From Maribacter aquimaris (lineage in GTDB: Bacteria > Bacteroidota > Bacteroidia > Flavobacteriales > Flavobacteriaceae): a stretch of DNA of 64,000 bases. Both the position numbers and the translations under genes were made by a program. The stretch is from positions 186,001-250,000 of the forward strand of contig NZ_JABTCF010000005.1 in assembly GCF_014596745.1 (NCBI RefSeq). Reading direction: 5' to 3'. Below, piece by piece: positions 20,411 to 30,832 of this stretch (position 1 is its first letter; each line of letters begins with the position of its first letter). Under the pieces are notes generated by a model. The model was not told where the DNA came from, ran no database searches, and saw nothing but the letters and a program-made list of their open reading frames with translations.

Positions 20411-21754
20411 CTATGCTACTTTTCTGTTTTTACCAGATTTCATTAAACCATCATAATGTCTGTTCAACAAATAAGCGTTTACCTGCTGTACCGTGTCAAT
20501 AGCCACACCCACCATAATCAATAAGGAAGTACCTCCATAGAACATGGCCCAACCGGATTGTACATCCAGAACCTTAACAACAATAGCTGGCAACACTGCC
20601 AATAAGGCCAAAAAGACCGACCCTGGTAATGTGATCAATGACATGATCTTATCAAGAAAATCACCGGTTTCCTTACCTGGTCTTATACCAGGGATAAATC
20701 CGCCACTTCTTTTCAAGTCATCCGCCATTTTATTCGTAGGCACAGTAATAGCCGTATAGAAATAGGTGAATATGATGATTAACAATGCGAACAATATGTT
20801 GTAAGCCAATCCAAATATATCCTGGAATTGCACTTCCATCCATTGTCCTATTGCCGTATTATTGAACGTTCTTCCTATTAATCCGGGTGCGAACATTATT
20901 GCCTGCGCAAAAATGATAGGCATTACCCCTGATGCATTTAATTTCAATGGAATGTATTGTCTAGACCCCATTACATTCTTCTCATAACCACCAGAAGCAG
21001 TTCTCCTAGCATACTGTACTGGTATCTGTCTTGTTGCCATTACCAATAATATACTAGCTAAAATTACAAGGAACCAAAGAATCACTTCAATAAGAATGAA
21101 CATTAGTCCACCGTTATTATTGGCAGTCCTAGAAATAAATTCCTGTGCGAAGGATTGTGGAAGTCTTGCAATAATACCCACCATAATCAATAAAGAGATA
21201 CCATTACCAATACCTTTATCGGTAATTTTCTCTCCCAGCCACATCGCAAAGACACAACCTGTTACCAATATGATTACCGAAGGGATGATAAAATCCAATC
21301 CTTTACCCAAAACAAATGCACTATCCGGAACACCCAATGCACCAAGGCTATATAAATAAGCCGGTGCTTGAACAATACAGATACCGATGGTCAACCATCG
21401 GGTAATTTGATTGATCGTTTTTCTACCACTCTCTCCTTCTTTCTGTAACTTCTGTAGATACGGAATGGCAATACCCATCAACTGTACAACAATCGATGCA
21501 GAGATATATGGCATAATCCCCAATGCAAAAACGGAGGCATTCGCAAAAGCACCACCCGTAAAGGCATTTAGAATACCCAATATACCACTGTCGGTACTAG
21601 AGGTCAATTCGGCCAATTGTGCCGTATCGATACCAGGAAGAACGATTTGACAACCAAAGCGGTATACCAAAAGAAGACCCAAGGTAATGGTTATTCTATT
21701 CCTTAGCTCCTCAATCTTCCAAATATTGGATAGTGTCTCGAAAAATTTCTTCAT
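20411..21754 (-). CDS. secY: Protein translocase subunit SecY
   Basis: 447 aa with about ten membrane helices. Conserved parts include ELRNRITITLGLLLVYRFG, GIMPYISASIVVQL, GIGNGISLLIMVGI, PIQVQYARR-like IPVQYARRTASGGYEK and ADDLKRSGGFIPGIRPGKET. It forms the protein-conducting channel with SecE and SecG, which are elsewhere. Positioned between rplO and infA as in the spc operon. Confidence 0.97.
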   Translation of the reverse strand: MKKFFETLSNIWKIEELRNRITITLGLLLVYRFGCQIVLPGIDTAQLAELTSSTDSGILGILNAFTGGAFANASVFALGIMPYISASIVVQLMGIAIPYLQKLQKEGESGRKTINQITRWLTIGICIVQAPAYLYSLGALGVPDSAFVLGKGLDFIIPSVIILVTGCVFAMWLGEKITDKGIGNGISLLIMVGIIARLPQSFAQEFISRTANNNGGLMFILIEVILWFLVILASILLVMATRQIPVQYARRTASGGYEKNVMGSRQYIPLKLNASGVMPIIFAQAIMFAPGLIGRTFNNTAIGQWMEVQFQDIFGLAYNILFALLIIIFTYFYTAITVPTNKMADDLKRSGGFIPGIRPGKETGDFLDKIMSLITLPGSVFLALLAVLPAIVVKVLDVQSGWAMFYGGTSLLIMVGVAIDTVQQVNAYLLNRHYDGLMKSGKNRKVA

Positions 21755-21772
21755 AGTAATGTATTGTCTGCC

Positions 21773-22225
21773 TTATAAATCTATTGCTTCACCGCCAGCT
21801 GCCTCAATAGCTGCTTTTGCAGTAGCTGTAAACTTATGCACTGATACTTTTAAGGAAGCCTTCAATTCCCCTCCTCCTAAAATTTTCACTAAATCGTTCT
21901 TTCTTACCAAGCCCAACTCGACAAGGTTATCAAAAGTAACAACATCCTTGATTGCTTTGTTGTCAACCAGTTCTTGAAGTTTATCAAGATTGATGCCTTT
22001 ATATTCCTTTCTGTTGATGTTGGTGAAACCGAACTTGGGTACACGCCTTTGCAATGGCATCTGCCCTCCTTCAAAACCGATCTTCTTGGAATATCCAGAC
22101 CTAGACTTAGCTCCTTTATGTCCTCGAGTTGCAGTTCCTCCCTTACCGGAGCCTTGACCTCTTCCTACCCTTTTGCCATCCCTATTGACGGCACCTTCAG
22201 CTGGTTTTAGATTACTTAAATTCAT
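21773..22225 (-). CDS. rplO: Ribosomal protein L15
   Basis: 150 aa. The glycine-rich N-terminus (RVGRGQGSGKGGTATRGHKG) and GFEGGQMPLQRRVPKFGF identify it. The C-terminal globular part ends in a typical alanine-rich segment. It lies 15 bases downstream of rpmD. Confidence 0.97.
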   Translation of the reverse strand: MNLSNLKPAEGAVNRDGKRVGRGQGSGKGGTATRGHKGAKSRSGYSKKIGFEGGQMPLQRRVPKFGFTNINRKEYKGINLDKLQELVDNKAIKDVVTFDNLVELGLVRKNDLVKILGGGELKASLKVSVHKFTATAKAAIEAAGGEAIDL

Positions 22226-22240
22226 TACACTATATGTATA

Positions 22241-22420
22241 TTAAGCCTCCTCTGTGGAAACTAAGTGTTTAACTTTATCTATCATGCCAATAATATTTGG
22301 CGTGGCATCGTGTTCTACTACTTGACCAATCTTACGCAGTCCTAAAGCCTCCAAAGTCCTCTTTTGGTTTTGTGGACGCTTAATACTACTTTTTAACTGT
22401 TTTACTTTAATCTTTGCCAT
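22241..22420 (-). CDS. rpmD: Ribosomal protein L30
   Basis: 59 codons read from the sequence: MAKIKVKQLKSSIKRPQNQK, then RTLEALGLRKIGQVVEHDAT and a tail ending VKHLVSTEEA. The KRTLEALGLRK core is diagnostic. Located between rpsE and rplO, the standard spc order. Confidence 0.95.
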   Translation of the reverse strand: MAKIKVKQLKSSIKRPQNQKRTLEALGLRKIGQVVEHDATPNIIGMIDKVKHLVSTEEA

Positions 22421-22500
22421 TTCTCTTAGTATTTCGAAGTTGATATTCAGTAGACACGAATGGGAAATCCAAATCGTTTTACCTATACCGAAACCTCTTT

Positions 22501-23025
22501 TTATCCTTTAAAAACCTTATCCAATGAAACCCCTCTTTGTTTGGCTACCGTACTGGCACCTCGCAATTGCAATAGTGCATCAAATGTAGCCTTAACAACA
22601 TTATGTGGGTTGGATGAACCTTGGGATTTGGACAATACATCATGTACACCTACTGCTTCCAATACCGCTCTCACAGCACCACCAGCAATTACTCCTGTAC
22701 CATGGGATGCAGGCTGGATATAAACTCTGGCCCCACCAAATTTTCCTTTTTGTTCATGTGGTAAGGTATGCTTGTCCAAAGGAATCCTAATAAGGTTCTT
22801 TTTCGCATCTTCGATAGCTTTGGCAATGGCAGTGGCTACTTCCTTGGACTTACCCAAACCATGACCTACGACTCCTGCCTCATCACCTACCACTACGATA
22901 GCAGAAAAGCCAAATGCCCTACCACCCTTGGTTACTTTGGTCACCCTTTGCACACCAACCAACCTATCTTTAAGCTCTAAACCTCCTGGTTTAACAGTTT
23001 CTACGTTTTTGTATTTCTGGTACAT
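22501..23025 (-). CDS. rpsE: Ribosomal protein S5
   Basis: 174 aa. The N-terminal dsRBD-like domain has [20 protein letters not shown] and the C-terminal domain has [20 protein letters not shown] and [21 protein letters not shown]5 contributes to mRNA helicase activity and decoding fidelity. An 80-base gap separates it from rpmD. Confidence 0.97.
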   Translation of the reverse strand: MYQKYKNVETVKPGGLELKDRLVGVQRVTKVTKGGRAFGFSAIVVVGDEAGVVGHGLGKSKEVATAIAKAIEDAKKNLIRIPLDKHTLPHEQKGKFGGARVYIQPASHGTGVIAGGAVRAVLEAVGVHDVLSKSQGSSNPHNVVKATFDALLQLRGASTVAKQRGVSLDKVFKG

Positions 23026-23033
23026 ACTCTATA

Positions 23034-23390
23034 TTAAAATTTTAGTCCTGCTTCCCTTGCCGCCTCTGCAAGTGCTTTAACCCTTCCGTGATATAAATTT
23101 CCACCTCTATCGAAGGCTACCCTTTCTATACCTGCTTTCTGACATTTTTCAGCTATGGCCTTACCCACTAGTTTAGCAATTTCAGATTTACTTCCTTTAG
23201 CCGATGCCAAGTCCTTATCCCTAGAAGAAGCAGCAATCAAGGTGTTTCCACTATTATCATCGATTACTTGGACATAGATTCCTGTATTACTTCTAAACAC
23301 AGCCAATCTTGGCCTTTCAGCGGTTCCGAAAGAGACCTTTCTAATTCTCCTTCTAATTCTAAATTTTCTCTGAGTCTTTGATAATCCCAT
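23034..23390 (-). CDS. rplR: Ribosomal protein L18
   Basis: 118 aa (E. coli 117). [20 protein letters not shown] and the C-terminal [20 protein letters not shown] are the family hallmarks. It binds 5S rRNA with L5. Sits between rplF and rpsE. Confidence 0.97.
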   Translation of the reverse strand: MGLSKTQRKFRIRRRIRKVSFGTAERPRLAVFRSNTGIYVQVIDDNSGNTLIAASSRDKDLASAKGSKSEIAKLVGKAIAEKCQKAGIERVAFDRGGNLYHGRVKALAEAAREAGLKF

Positions 23391-23401
23391 GATACTTATT
23401 A

Positions 23402-23944
23402 TTAAGCTGATTTACCTGCTTTTCTTCTTAATTGTTCTCCTACGAACTTGATTCCTTTTCCTTTGTAAGGTTCTGGTTTACGGAAAGAACGAATCTTTGC
23501 CGCTACCTGCCCTACCAATTGTTTGTCAAAAGAGGTAAGCTTTATGATTGGGTTCTTTCCTTTTTCTGAACTAGTTTCAATTTTCACTTCCGGAGCGATG
23601 TCCAAAACTATATTGTGTGAAAAACCAAGCGCCAAATCCAATTTCTGTCCTTGATGGCTGGCCCTATAACCAACACCTACCAATTCAAGCTCCTTGGTCC
23701 AACCTTTGGAAACTCCTTCGACCATATTTAAAACAAGTGATCTGTAAAGACCGTGTTTTGATTTGGACTCTATCGAATCCGATGGTCTTGTAACCCAAGC
23801 TTGTCCGTCTTCAATCTTTATAGCCACACCAGAAAACTCTTGAGTCAACTCACCCAGTTTACCTTTTACAGTAACCACATTCTCTTTTACATCTATAGTC
23901 ACTCCTTCTGGAATTGCTATCGGATTATTACCTATTCTTGACAT
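23402..23944 (-). CDS. rplF: Ribosomal protein L6
   Basis: 180 aa with the two repeated alpha-beta domains. [17 protein letters not shown] opens the first, and the C-terminal [20 protein letters not shown] is the conserved 23S-binding segment. Confidence 0.97.
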   Translation of the reverse strand: MSRIGNNPIAIPEGVTIDVKENVVTVKGKLGELTQEFSGVAIKIEDGQAWVTRPSDSIESKSKHGLYRSLVLNMVEGVSKGWTKELELVGVGYRASHQGQKLDLALGFSHNIVLDIAPEVKIETSSEKGKNPIIKLTSFDKQLVGQVAAKIRSFRKPEPYKGKGIKFVGEQLRRKAGKSA

Positions 23945-23965
23945 TTTTTTACTCTTTATATAGTA

Positions 23966-24364
23966 TTAATACACATAGCATAAAACCTCGCCACCTACGT
24001 TTTCCTTCTTGGCCTGCTTACTGGTCATTACCCCATGGGAAGTAGAGACAATTGCAATTCCCAAACCGTTCAATACCCTGGGCATATCACCGGAATTGGC
24101 ATATTTACGTAGACCTGGCTTACTAATACGTTGTATTTTCTTAATTACAGGTTCCTTGGTTTCTTTGTCATATTTCAAAGCAATCTTAATTGACCCCTGA
24201 ACTTTGTCATCTTCAAATTTGTAACTCAGGATATATCCTTGATCGAACAATATCTTAGTTATCTCTTTCTTAACATTGGAAGCAGGAATTTCAACCACCC
24301 GATGTCCGGCTGAACTGGCATTTCTAACTCGTGTTAAATAATCTGCTATAGTATCTGTTACCAT
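23966..24364 (-). CDS. rpsH: Ribosomal protein S8
   Basis: 132 aa. DTIADYLTRVRNASSAGH at the N-terminus and LGIAIVSTSHGVMTSKQAKK at the C-terminus are invariant family features. In E. coli S8 represses the spc operon by binding near rplE; no search for that site was possible here. A 67-base gap separates it from rpsN. Confidence 0.97.
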   Translation of the reverse strand: MVTDTIADYLTRVRNASSAGHRVVEIPASNVKKEITKILFDQGYILSYKFEDDKVQGSIKIALKYDKETKEPVIKKIQRISKPGLRKYANSGDMPRVLNGLGIAIVSTSHGVMTSKQAKKENVGGEVLCYVY

Positions 24365-24431
24365 TTTTATTAAATTCGGTGACGGTTTTTAGCAATATCG
24401 CTAAACCTGAAACCAGTTTATTTATTTTTAA

Positions 24432-24701
24432 TTACCAGCTGGCTTTTTTAACTCCGGGAATCAAGCCTTGATTGGCCATTTCCCTGAACGTTACCCTTGA
24501 AACACCAAAAGTCCTCATGTACCCTTTAGGTCTTCCCGTAAGCTTACAACGATTGTGCATACGAACAGGAGAAGCGTTTTTTGGCAATTTTTGAAGTGCT
24601 TCATAGTCACCTGCCTCTTTTAAGGCTTTACGCTTTTCAGCATATTTAGCAACTGTTCTTGCCCTTTTTCTTTCACGGGCCTTCATTGATTCTTTAGCCA
24701 T
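24432..24701 (-). CDS. rpsN: Ribosomal protein S14, zinc-free form
   Basis: 89 aa. It contains [20 protein letters not shown] and the C-terminal [20 protein letters not shown]. Only one cysteine is present, so the CxxC zinc knuckles of the short form are absent and this is the zinc-independent C-minus form. It abuts rplE with a single base between. Confidence 0.96.
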   Translation of the reverse strand: MAKESMKARERKRARTVAKYAEKRKALKEAGDYEALQKLPKNASPVRMHNRCKLTGRPKGYMRTFGVSRVTFREMANQGLIPGVKKASW

Positions 24702-24702
24702 A

Positions 24703-25254
24703 CTAATTCTTTTTAAAAGGTAATCCTAATTCTGTTAATAATGATTTTGCTTCTTTGTCTGTTGGCGCGGAAGTCACAAAGGTAATATCCATCCCATTGA
24801 TTCTATTGATCTTGTCAATATTTATCTCAGGGAAAATTATTTGTTCGGTTACACCCAAACTATAATTACCACGACCATCAAAGCCCGTTGCTCGAATTCC
24901 TTGAAAATCCCGAACCCTAGGCAAAGCAGAAGTCACAAGGCGATCTAAAAATTCGTACATTCTCTCACCACGTAAAGTTACTTTGGCACCTATTGGCATC
25001 CCTTTACGTAATTTGAATGCAGCGACATCCTTTTTAGACATGGTTGAAACTGCTTTTTGACCTGTTATCATAGTTAATTCATCAACTGCGTGATCAATCA
25101 ACTTCTTATCGGCCACGGCAGCACCAACACCTCTACTAACCACGATTTTCTCTAATTTAGGTACTTGCATTACATTTTTGTAACCAAATTCCTCTTTAAG
25201 CGCATCTACGATACGCTCTCTATATTCTTTCTTTAATCTTGCAACGTAAGCCAT
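24703..25254 (-). CDS. rplE: Ribosomal protein L5
   Basis: 183 aa (E. coli 179). [38 protein letters not shown] and [20 protein letters not shown] match the family. It binds 5S rRNA and contacts S13 across the subunit bridge. Confidence 0.97.
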   Translation of the reverse strand: MAYVARLKKEYRERIVDALKEEFGYKNVMQVPKLEKIVVSRGVGAAVADKKLIDHAVDELTMITGQKAVSTMSKKDVAAFKLRKGMPIGAKVTLRGERMYEFLDRLVTSALPRVRDFQGIRATGFDGRGNYSLGVTEQIIFPEINIDKINRINGMDITFVTSAPTDKEAKSLLTELGLPFKKN

Positions 25255-25256
25255 AA

Positions 25257-25571
25257 CTAAATTACTTCATTGGATTTCTTAGCAAACCTGATCTTCTTAC
25301 CATCCCTAACTTCCAAACCTACTCTAGTAGCTTCGCTTGATTTTGGATCAATCAACGACAAATTGGAAACATGTATAGGAGCTTCTTTCTTAACAATACC
25401 ACCTTGAGGGTTGTTAGCACTTGGTTTCTCATGTTTGGAAACCATATTGGCTCCTTCTACGATAGCCTTGTTCTTTTCGATAAACACCTTTGTCACTTTA
25501 CCTTCGGTACCTTTATGGTCTCCGGCAATGATTCTTACGGTATCTCCTGTTCTTATCTTTAACTTTTTCAT
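25257..25571 (-). CDS. rplX: Ribosomal protein L24
   Basis: 104 aa. The KOW motif [20 protein letters not shown] is at the N-terminus, followed by [20 protein letters not shown]. It is an early 50S assembly initiator. Two bases separate it from rplE. Confidence 0.97.
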   Translation of the reverse strand: MKKLKIRTGDTVRIIAGDHKGTEGKVTKVFIEKNKAIVEGANMVSKHEKPSANNPQGGIVKKEAPIHVSNLSLIDPKSSEATRVGLEVRDGKKIRFAKKSNEVI

Positions 25572-25585
25572 TGTAGTATTAAATA

Positions 25586-25954
25586 TTAAAGCACCTCTGG
25601 GGCCAATGATACAATCTTCATGAATTGCTTATCGCGCAACTCTCTGGCCACTGGTCCAAAAACACGGGTACCTCTCATTTCACCGGTAGGATTCAATAAT
25701 ACGCAAGCATTGTCATCAAAACGAATATATGAACCATCCGGTCTTCTAACTTCTTTTTTTGTTCGTACCACAACTGCGGTAGAAACTGCTCCTTTTTTGA
25801 TACCCCCATTTGGCGTAGCCTCTTTAACGGAAACAACTATTTTGTCCCCAATAGAAGCATAGCGTCTTTTTGTACCACCGAGAACTCTAATGGTCAAAAC
25901 CTCTTTTGCTCCGGTATTGTCTGCTACTTTTAGTCTTGATTCTTGCTGTAACAT
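25586..25954 (-). CDS. rplN: Ribosomal protein L14
   Basis: 122 aa. [20 protein letters not shown] and the C-terminal [20 protein letters not shown] are diagnostic. It begins one base after the rpsQ stop and is followed by rplX. Confidence 0.97.
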   Translation of the reverse strand: MLQQESRLKVADNTGAKEVLTIRVLGGTKRRYASIGDKIVVSVKEATPNGGIKKGAVSTAVVVRTKKEVRRPDGSYIRFDDNACVLLNPTGEMRGTRVFGPVARELRDKQFMKIVSLAPEVL

Positions 25955-25955
25955 A

Positions 25956-26213
25956 TTATTTAGCTCTTTCTAGGATTTCTACTAACCTCCAACATTTGGT
26001 CTTACTCATGGGACGGGTCTCCATAATTTTCACGGTATCACCGATATTACAATCGTTCTTTTCGTCGTGAGCAACATATTTCTTTGTTTTCAAAACGAAC
26101 TTACCGTACATCGGGTGTTTTACTCTTTTTACTTCTGCCACAACAATGGATTTCTCCATTTTGTCACTAGTAACAACCCCTACTCTCTCTTTTCTTAAGT
26201 TTCTTTTTTCCAT
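25956..26213 (-). CDS. rpsQ: Ribosomal protein S17
   Basis: 85 aa OB-fold. [20 protein letters not shown] and [20 protein letters not shown] match the family. Located between rpmC and rplN. Confidence 0.97.
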   Translation of the reverse strand: MEKRNLRKERVGVVTSDKMEKSIVVAEVKRVKHPMYGKFVLKTKKYVAHDEKNDCNIGDTVKIMETRPMSKTKCWRLVEILERAK

Positions 26214-26226
26214 AAAGCAGAACCAA

Positions 26227-26418
26227 TTATTGGTTTTCCCTATTAGTTATTTCAGTAGCCAATCTTGCAACCGTTCTTCTTACTTTCTTTATCTGAAGCG
26301 GATTCTCCAACGGAGTAACAAAATGTGCCATTTTTAAATCAGCATATTGCTTCTTATACTCAGCAAGCTTTCCCGTAAGTTCCTCGACAGATAACTTTTT
26401 AATTTCTAAATTTTTCAT
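26227..26418 (-). CDS. rpmC: Ribosomal protein L29
   Basis: 63 aa two-helix protein: [20 protein letters not shown] and [21 protein letters not shown]29 lies near the polypeptide exit tunnel, where nascent-chain factors dock. Located between rplP and rpsQ. Confidence 0.96.
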   Translation of the reverse strand: MKNLEIKKLSVEELTGKLAEYKKQYADLKMAHFVTPLENPLQIKKVRRTVARLATEITNRENQ

Positions 26419-26430
26419 GATTCCTTACGA

Positions 26431-26856
26431 TTAATTCTCATCTGTATAATCCCTTGCAATGACAAACTTTGTCTTTACAGGCAACTTCTGTGCCGCCAAA
26501 CGCAAGGCTTCCTTCGCAATTTCCTGGCTAACCCCACCAATTTCGAACATAATCCTACCTGGTTTTACCACGGCAACAAAATATTCAGGAGCACCCTTAC
26601 CTTTACCCATACGTACTTCCAATGGTTTTTTGGTAATTGGCTTATCTGGGAATATTTTAATCCACAATTGTCCTTCCCTCTTCATAAATCTCGTTGCCGC
26701 AATACGGGCTGCCTCAATTTGACGGGAAGTCAAAAATGATGAATCCAAGGATTTAATGCCAAACATACCATTCGAAAGCTGATGACCCCTTCCGGAGTTA
26801 CCCTTCATACGGCCTTTCTGCATTTTACGAAACTTGGTTCTTTTCGGTTGTAACAT
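26431..26856 (-). CDS. rplP: Ribosomal protein L16
   Basis: 141 aa. [20 protein letters not shown] and [20 protein letters not shown] mark it. It helps position the A-site tRNA. Located 20 bases after rpsC. Confidence 0.97.
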   Translation of the reverse strand: MLQPKRTKFRKMQKGRMKGNSGRGHQLSNGMFGIKSLDSSFLTSRQIEAARIAATRFMKREGQLWIKIFPDKPITKKPLEVRMGKGKGAPEYFVAVVKPGRIMFEIGGVSQEIAKEALRLAAQKLPVKTKFVIARDYTDEN

Positions 26857-26876
26857 TTCTTTACTTCTTTAAAAAA

Positions 26877-27596
26877 TTACTTTCTACGACGTTGCTTTCT
26901 CTGACCGTCTTGCTTCCCACCTTTTCCACCTTGGCCTTTTTGCATTCCAACCAATGGGGAAAGTTCTCTCTTACCATAAACCTCACCTTTCATGATCCAC
27001 ACTTTAATACCTAATCTTCCATAGGTGGTGTGTGCTTCATGCAAAGCATAATCTATGTCAGCCCTGAAAGTGGACAATGGGATACGACCATCTTTATATG
27101 ACTCGGATCTAGCCATTTCAGCACCATTCAAACGTCCTGAAATCTGAACCTTTATTCCTTCTGCATTCATTCGCATTGCAGCAGCGATGGACATTTTAAT
27201 AGCCCTTCTAAAGGAAATTCTACTTTCAATCTGTCTCGCTATACTCGCGGCAACCAAATTCGCATCGACCTCTGGTCTTTTGATCTCAAAAATATTGATC
27301 TGAACTTCTTTATCGGTAATCTTCTTGAGCTCTTCTTTCAACTTGTCGACCTCTTGACCTCCTTTACCAATAATGATACCTGGTCTAGCCGTTGTAACCG
27401 TAACAGTTATCAACTTCAACGTACGTTCGATAATTATCCTAGAGACACTTGCTTTAGAAAGACGTGCGTGAATATACTTTCTTATTTTATCGTCCTCAGC
27501 CAGCTTATCACCATAATCATTTCCACCGTACCAGTTAGATTCCCATCCTCTGATAATTCCAAGACGATTTCCTATCGGATTTGTTTTCTGTCCCAT
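26877..27596 (-). CDS. rpsC: Ribosomal protein S3
   Basis: 239 aa. [20 protein letters not shown], the KH domain [20 protein letters not shown], and the C-terminal [13 protein letters not shown] and [13 protein letters not shown] are clear. The C-terminus ends in a Gly/Lys/Arg-rich tail. It lies at the mRNA entry site. Confidence 0.97.
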   Translation of the reverse strand: MGQKTNPIGNRLGIIRGWESNWYGGNDYGDKLAEDDKIRKYIHARLSKASVSRIIIERTLKLITVTVTTARPGIIIGKGGQEVDKLKEELKKITDKEVQINIFEIKRPEVDANLVAASIARQIESRISFRRAIKMSIAAAMRMNAEGIKVQISGRLNGAEMARSESYKDGRIPLSTFRADIDYALHEAHTTYGRLGIKVWIMKGEVYGKRELSPLVGMQKGQGGKGGKQDGQRKQRRRK

Positions 27597-27597
27597 T

Positions 27598-28005
27598 CTA
27601 GCTTGCTGTATTATTATTAGATCCCAATACCAATGTTACATGGTTTGAACGTTTTCTTATTCTATGCGCTCTACCTTGTGGTGCCGGACGCAATCTTTTC
27701 AACATGGTTCCACTATCTACCCTTATCTCTTTTACGATAAGTTCAGCTTCTTCCATATTGGCATCTTCATTCTTAGCTTGCCAGTTTGCCAAAGCTGATA
27801 AAAGCAATTTCTCCAATTTCCGAGAAGCTTCCTTCGAATTGAACTTTAAGATAGCCAAAGCTTTCTCAACTTCAACACCCCTGATCAAATCAGCTACCAA
27901 CCTCATCTTTCTTGGCGATGTCGGGCAGTTATTCAATTTAGCGAAAGCCAATTGTTTTTTTTCAGCCTTGATTCTTTCGGCCATTTGTCTTTTTCGAACT
28001 CCCAT
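27598..28005 (-). CDS. rplV: Ribosomal protein L22
   Basis: 135 aa, longer than E. coli L22 (110 aa), mainly through an N-terminal extension ([20 protein letters not shown]). The core [20 protein letters not shown] and the tunnel-lining loop [19 protein letters not shown] are intact, with no sign of a macrolide-resistance insertion. One base separates it from rpsC. Confidence 0.97.
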   Translation of the reverse strand: MGVRKRQMAERIKAEKKQLAFAKLNNCPTSPRKMRLVADLIRGVEVEKALAILKFNSKEASRKLEKLLLSALANWQAKNEDANMEEAELIVKEIRVDSGTMLKRLRPAPQGRAHRIRKRSNHVTLVLGSNNNTAS

Positions 28006-28008
28006 AGC

Positions 28009-28287
28009 TTACTTTTTACCTTTATTCTTAGCCCCTGCATGACCTCTAAAAGATCGTGTTGGAGAAAATTCGCCTAATTTGTGACCTACCATATTCTCAG
28101 TAACATATACCGGAACAAATTGTCTACCATTATGAACCGCAACTGTCAATCCTACAAAATCAGGAGTAATCATTGAAGCCCTTGACCACGTCTTTATGAC
28201 GCTTTTCTTACCGGAGGTTACAGTTTGTTGGATTTTCTTTTCCAAGCTATAATGAACGTAAGGTCCTTTTTTTAATGAACGTGCCAT
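28009..28287 (-). CDS. rpsS: Ribosomal protein S19
   Basis: 92 aa, same as E. coli. [40 protein letters not shown] and [20 protein letters not shown] are family signatures. Confidence 0.97.
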   Translation of the reverse strand: MARSLKKGPYVHYSLEKKIQQTVTSGKKSVIKTWSRASMITPDFVGLTVAVHNGRQFVPVYVTENMVGHKLGEFSPTRSFRGHAGAKNKGKK

Positions 28288-28299
28288 TTCTTTTTCTTT

Positions 28300-29124
28300 T
28301 TATTTCTTTCTACGTTCTAATATATATCTATTCGTGCTCTTGGTTTTAGAACGAGTTCTAAATCCTTTTGCAGGAATTCCGTTTTTAGATCTTGGATGAC
28401 CACCGGAAGCCCTACCTTCACCACCACCCATTGGGTGATCCACAGGGTTCATCGCTACAGGTCGTGTTCTTGGTCTTCTTCCCAACCATCTACTTCTACC
28501 AGCCTTACCGGAAACCAACAATTGGTGATCCGAATTGGATACAGCCCCAATAGTGGCCAAGCATTCAGACAAAATAAGTCTTGTCTCCCCTGATGGTAAT
28601 TTTACGGTAACAAACTTACCTTCTTTCGCCATCAACTGGGCAAATGTACCGGCACTACGTGCCATAACAGCTCCTTGTCCAGGCCTTAACTCTATACAAG
28701 AGATAATCGTACCCAAAGGAATACTTTTCAAAGGCAAAGCATTTCCAATCTCTGGAACAGCAGTCTCACCAGACGATACTGTCTGACCAACTTCCAAACC
28801 ATTTTGTGCGATTACATAACGCTTCTCTCCATCAACATACTCCAACAACGCTATAAAAGCAGTTCTGTTCGGATCATACTGAATTGATTTTACAGTTGAA
28901 ACAACACCTTGTTTGTCTCTCTTGAAATCAATGACACGATACCTTCTCTTGTGACCCCCACCTCTATGGCGTATGGTCATCTTTCCTTGACTGTTTCTAC
29001 CTCCGGACTTTTTTAACGGAGCGAGTAAGCTCTTCTCCGGCTTATCAGTAGTAATGGCGTCAAACCCATTTACTACTCTAAAACGCTGTCCTGGAGTGAT
29101 TGGTTTTAATTTTCTAACTGACAT
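28300..29124 (-). CDS. rplB: Ribosomal protein L2
   Basis: 274 aa (E. coli 273). It contains [19 protein letters not shown] and [20 protein letters not shown]; the latter holds the conserved histidine near the peptidyl-transferase centre. It follows rplW by 9 bases. Confidence 0.98.
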   Translation of the reverse strand: MSVRKLKPITPGQRFRVVNGFDAITTDKPEKSLLAPLKKSGGRNSQGKMTIRHRGGGHKRRYRVIDFKRDKQGVVSTVKSIQYDPNRTAFIALLEYVDGEKRYVIAQNGLEVGQTVSSGETAVPEIGNALPLKSIPLGTIISCIELRPGQGAVMARSAGTFAQLMAKEGKFVTVKLPSGETRLILSECLATIGAVSNSDHQLLVSGKAGRSRWLGRRPRTRPVAMNPVDHPMGGGEGRASGGHPRSKNGIPAKGFRTRSKTKSTNRYILERRKK

Positions 29125-29133
29125 TTTTTGTCT

Positions 29134-29424
29134 TTATAGATTACTGTAAAAATCAATTATATCACCTTCTACAACATCAACGATCGCTTTTTTAATAGCA
29201 TTCGTCTTACCATGCTGAATACCGGTTTTGGTATATCTTGTCTTTCTGCTAGGACCATAATTCATGGTTCTTACCTTTTTCACAGAAACACCGTAAGTTG
29301 CCTCTACAGCATCCTTGATTTGAATTTTGTTCGCCTTAGGATCCACAACGAAACCATAACGATTATGCAACTCGCTATCCGCAGTCATTTTTTCCGTTAT
29401 AATTGGCTTTATCAACACACTCAT
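29134..29424 (-). CDS. rplW: Ribosomal protein L23
   Basis: 96 aa (E. coli 100). SVLIKPIITEKMTADSE and VRTMNYGPSRKTRYTK match the family. It is the docking site for trigger factor and SRP at the tunnel exit. Confidence 0.96.
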   Translation of the reverse strand: MSVLIKPIITEKMTADSELHNRYGFVVDPKANKIQIKDAVEATYGVSVKKVRTMNYGPSRKTRYTKTGIQHGKTNAIKKAIVDVVEGDIIDFYSNL

Positions 29425-29430
29425 GGTTTC

Positions 29431-30060
29431 CTATTTATTTAAGTTCGTTTCAATTCCTTCCAAAGAACCTTCCAACAATACTATATTATTTGCGTTTAAT
29501 ATCTTGTAAGTGCTTAATTCTGTGTTAGTTATAACTTCAGAATCTGCCAAATTACGCGAAGACAAATATACACCATTATTTGAATCACCCAACACAAATA
29601 AAGATTTTTTGTCTTGAAGCCCTAAAGACTTCAAAATCTGAACAAAATCCTTGGTTTTGGGAGCGTCAAAATCAAAATCCTCAACAACCATGATAGATTG
29701 CTCTTTTGCCTTAAGACTTAAAGCGGATTTTCTGGCCAAACGCTTAACGTTCTTATTCAATTTCTGGGTATAATCCTTAGGTCTTGGGCCAAAAATTCGA
29801 CCACCACCCCTAAAAATAGGCGATTTAATACTACCTGCCCTTGCTGTACCCGTACCCTTTTGCTTTTTGATCTTACGTGTACTACCAGAAATCTCACCAC
29901 GTTCCTTAGCCTTGTGCGTTCCTTGTCTCTGATGAGCCAAATACTGCTTCACATCAAGGTAAATCGCGTGATTGTTCGGTTCTATAGCGAAAACATTATC
30001 CAAAAGGTCTACCTTTCTTCCTGTTTCTTTTCCTTTAATATCTAAAACTGCTACTTTCAT
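29431..30060 (-). CDS. rplD: Ribosomal protein L4
   Basis: 209 aa from ATG at 30060, which overlaps the rplC stop by one base (TAATG). An in-frame GTG three codons earlier is less likely. The tunnel loop [20 protein letters not shown] and [20 protein letters not shown] are conserved. In E. coli L4 is also the repressor of the S10 operon, acting on the leader. The leader ahead of rplC here (30684-30832) could be its target, which is an inference. Confidence 0.97.
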   Translation of the reverse strand: MKVAVLDIKGKETGRKVDLLDNVFAIEPNNHAIYLDVKQYLAHQRQGTHKAKERGEISGSTRKIKKQKGTGTARAGSIKSPIFRGGGRIFGPRPKDYTQKLNKNVKRLARKSALSLKAKEQSIMVVEDFDFDAPKTKDFVQILKSLGLQDKKSLFVLGDSNNGVYLSSRNLADSEVITNTELSTYKILNANNIVLLEGSLEGIETNLNK

Positions 30061-30683
30061 TACTGCCACCTTTTAATGGTTACATAAGCGTTCTTATGAC
30101 CAGGAACACAACCTTTTACCACTAAAAGATTTTTCTCTGGAACTATTTTTAAAACTTTAAGGTTTTGAACTGTTACCTTATCACCACCCATTCTACCGGC
30201 CATTTTCATTCCCTTGAACACTCTCGCAGGATATGAAGCGGCACCAATGGAACCTGGAGCTCTAAGCCTGTTGTGCTGACCGTGGGTCGCTTGGCCTACA
30301 CCAGCAAAACCGTGTCTTTTCACAACACCTTGAAAACCTTTACCTTTTGACGTTCCAATTACGTCAACAAATTCACCTTCCAAAAACACATCAACTCCTA
30401 CTGTGTCTCCCAATTTGTACCCATCTGCAAAACCTTGGAACTCAACGACTTTTTTCTTGGGAGAAGCACCTGCTTTTTTAAAGTGACCGACTTCGGCCTT
30501 ATTAGCACGTTTTTCTGCCTTGTCATCGAAACCAAGTTGAAGGGCGTTATACCCATCAACCTCTTCGGTTCTGACTTGGGTAACTACGCATGGTCCTGCT
30601 TCTATGACCGTACAGGGAACATTCTTCCCATTCTCGTCAAAGATGCTGGTCATACCTACTTTTCTTCCTATTAACCCAGACAT
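30060..30683 (-). CDS. rplC: Ribosomal protein L3
   Basis: 207 aa (E. coli 209). [39 protein letters not shown] and [17 protein letters not shown] identify it. It is the first gene after the attenuator-like leader that separates it from rpsJ. No promoter consensus is seen in that leader, so its transcription probably depends on read-through from the str part. Confidence 0.97.
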   Translation of the reverse strand: MSGLIGRKVGMTSIFDENGKNVPCTVIEAGPCVVTQVRTEEVDGYNALQLGFDDKAEKRANKAEVGHFKKAGASPKKKVVEFQGFADGYKLGDTVGVDVFLEGEFVDVIGTSKGKGFQGVVKRHGFAGVGQATHGQHNRLRAPGSIGAASYPARVFKGMKMAGRMGGDKVTVQNLKVLKIVPEKNLLVVKGCVPGHKNAYVTIKRWQ

Positions 30684-30832
30684 ATTATTACTATTTATTA
30701 ATTACTATTGATTATTTTCAAAAAAACAGGGCCAAAAATAATTCAGCCCTGAATTTATCTTTGTTACCGTTTTTCCCTCGCACGCAGCTTGGGACATGTT
30801 AGCCCCACTTCTATCTGAAGCGGAACATTTAC
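30684..30832 (-). promoter_or_regulatory. Putative attenuator leader between rpsJ and rplC
   Basis: This 149-base gap is the longest inside the ribosomal cluster. On the minus strand, in transcription order, it holds three structures. The first is hairpin CCGCTTC-AGATA-GAAGTGG (30823-30805, one G-U pair). The second is a perfect 16-base palindrome AATTCAGGGCTGAATT (30755-30740). The third is a terminator CAGGGC (30751-30746) pairing with GCCCTG (30732-30727), followed by seven T. The last two share the CAGGGC bases and cannot form together, the arrangement of an antiterminator and a terminator. No -33/-7 promoter is visible after the terminator. In E. coli, L4 controls the S10 operon through such a leader; the ligand here is unknown. 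Confidence 0.6.
30720..30751 (-). terminator. Intrinsic terminator hairpin in the rplC leader
   Basis: Six G-C-rich base pairs (CAGGGC/GCCCTG) enclose a loop of 13 bases, directly followed by TTTTTTT on the minus strand. It ends about 36 bases before the rplC ATG. Because the genes beyond it are essential and lack a visible promoter, it is probably conditional. Confidence 0.7.
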
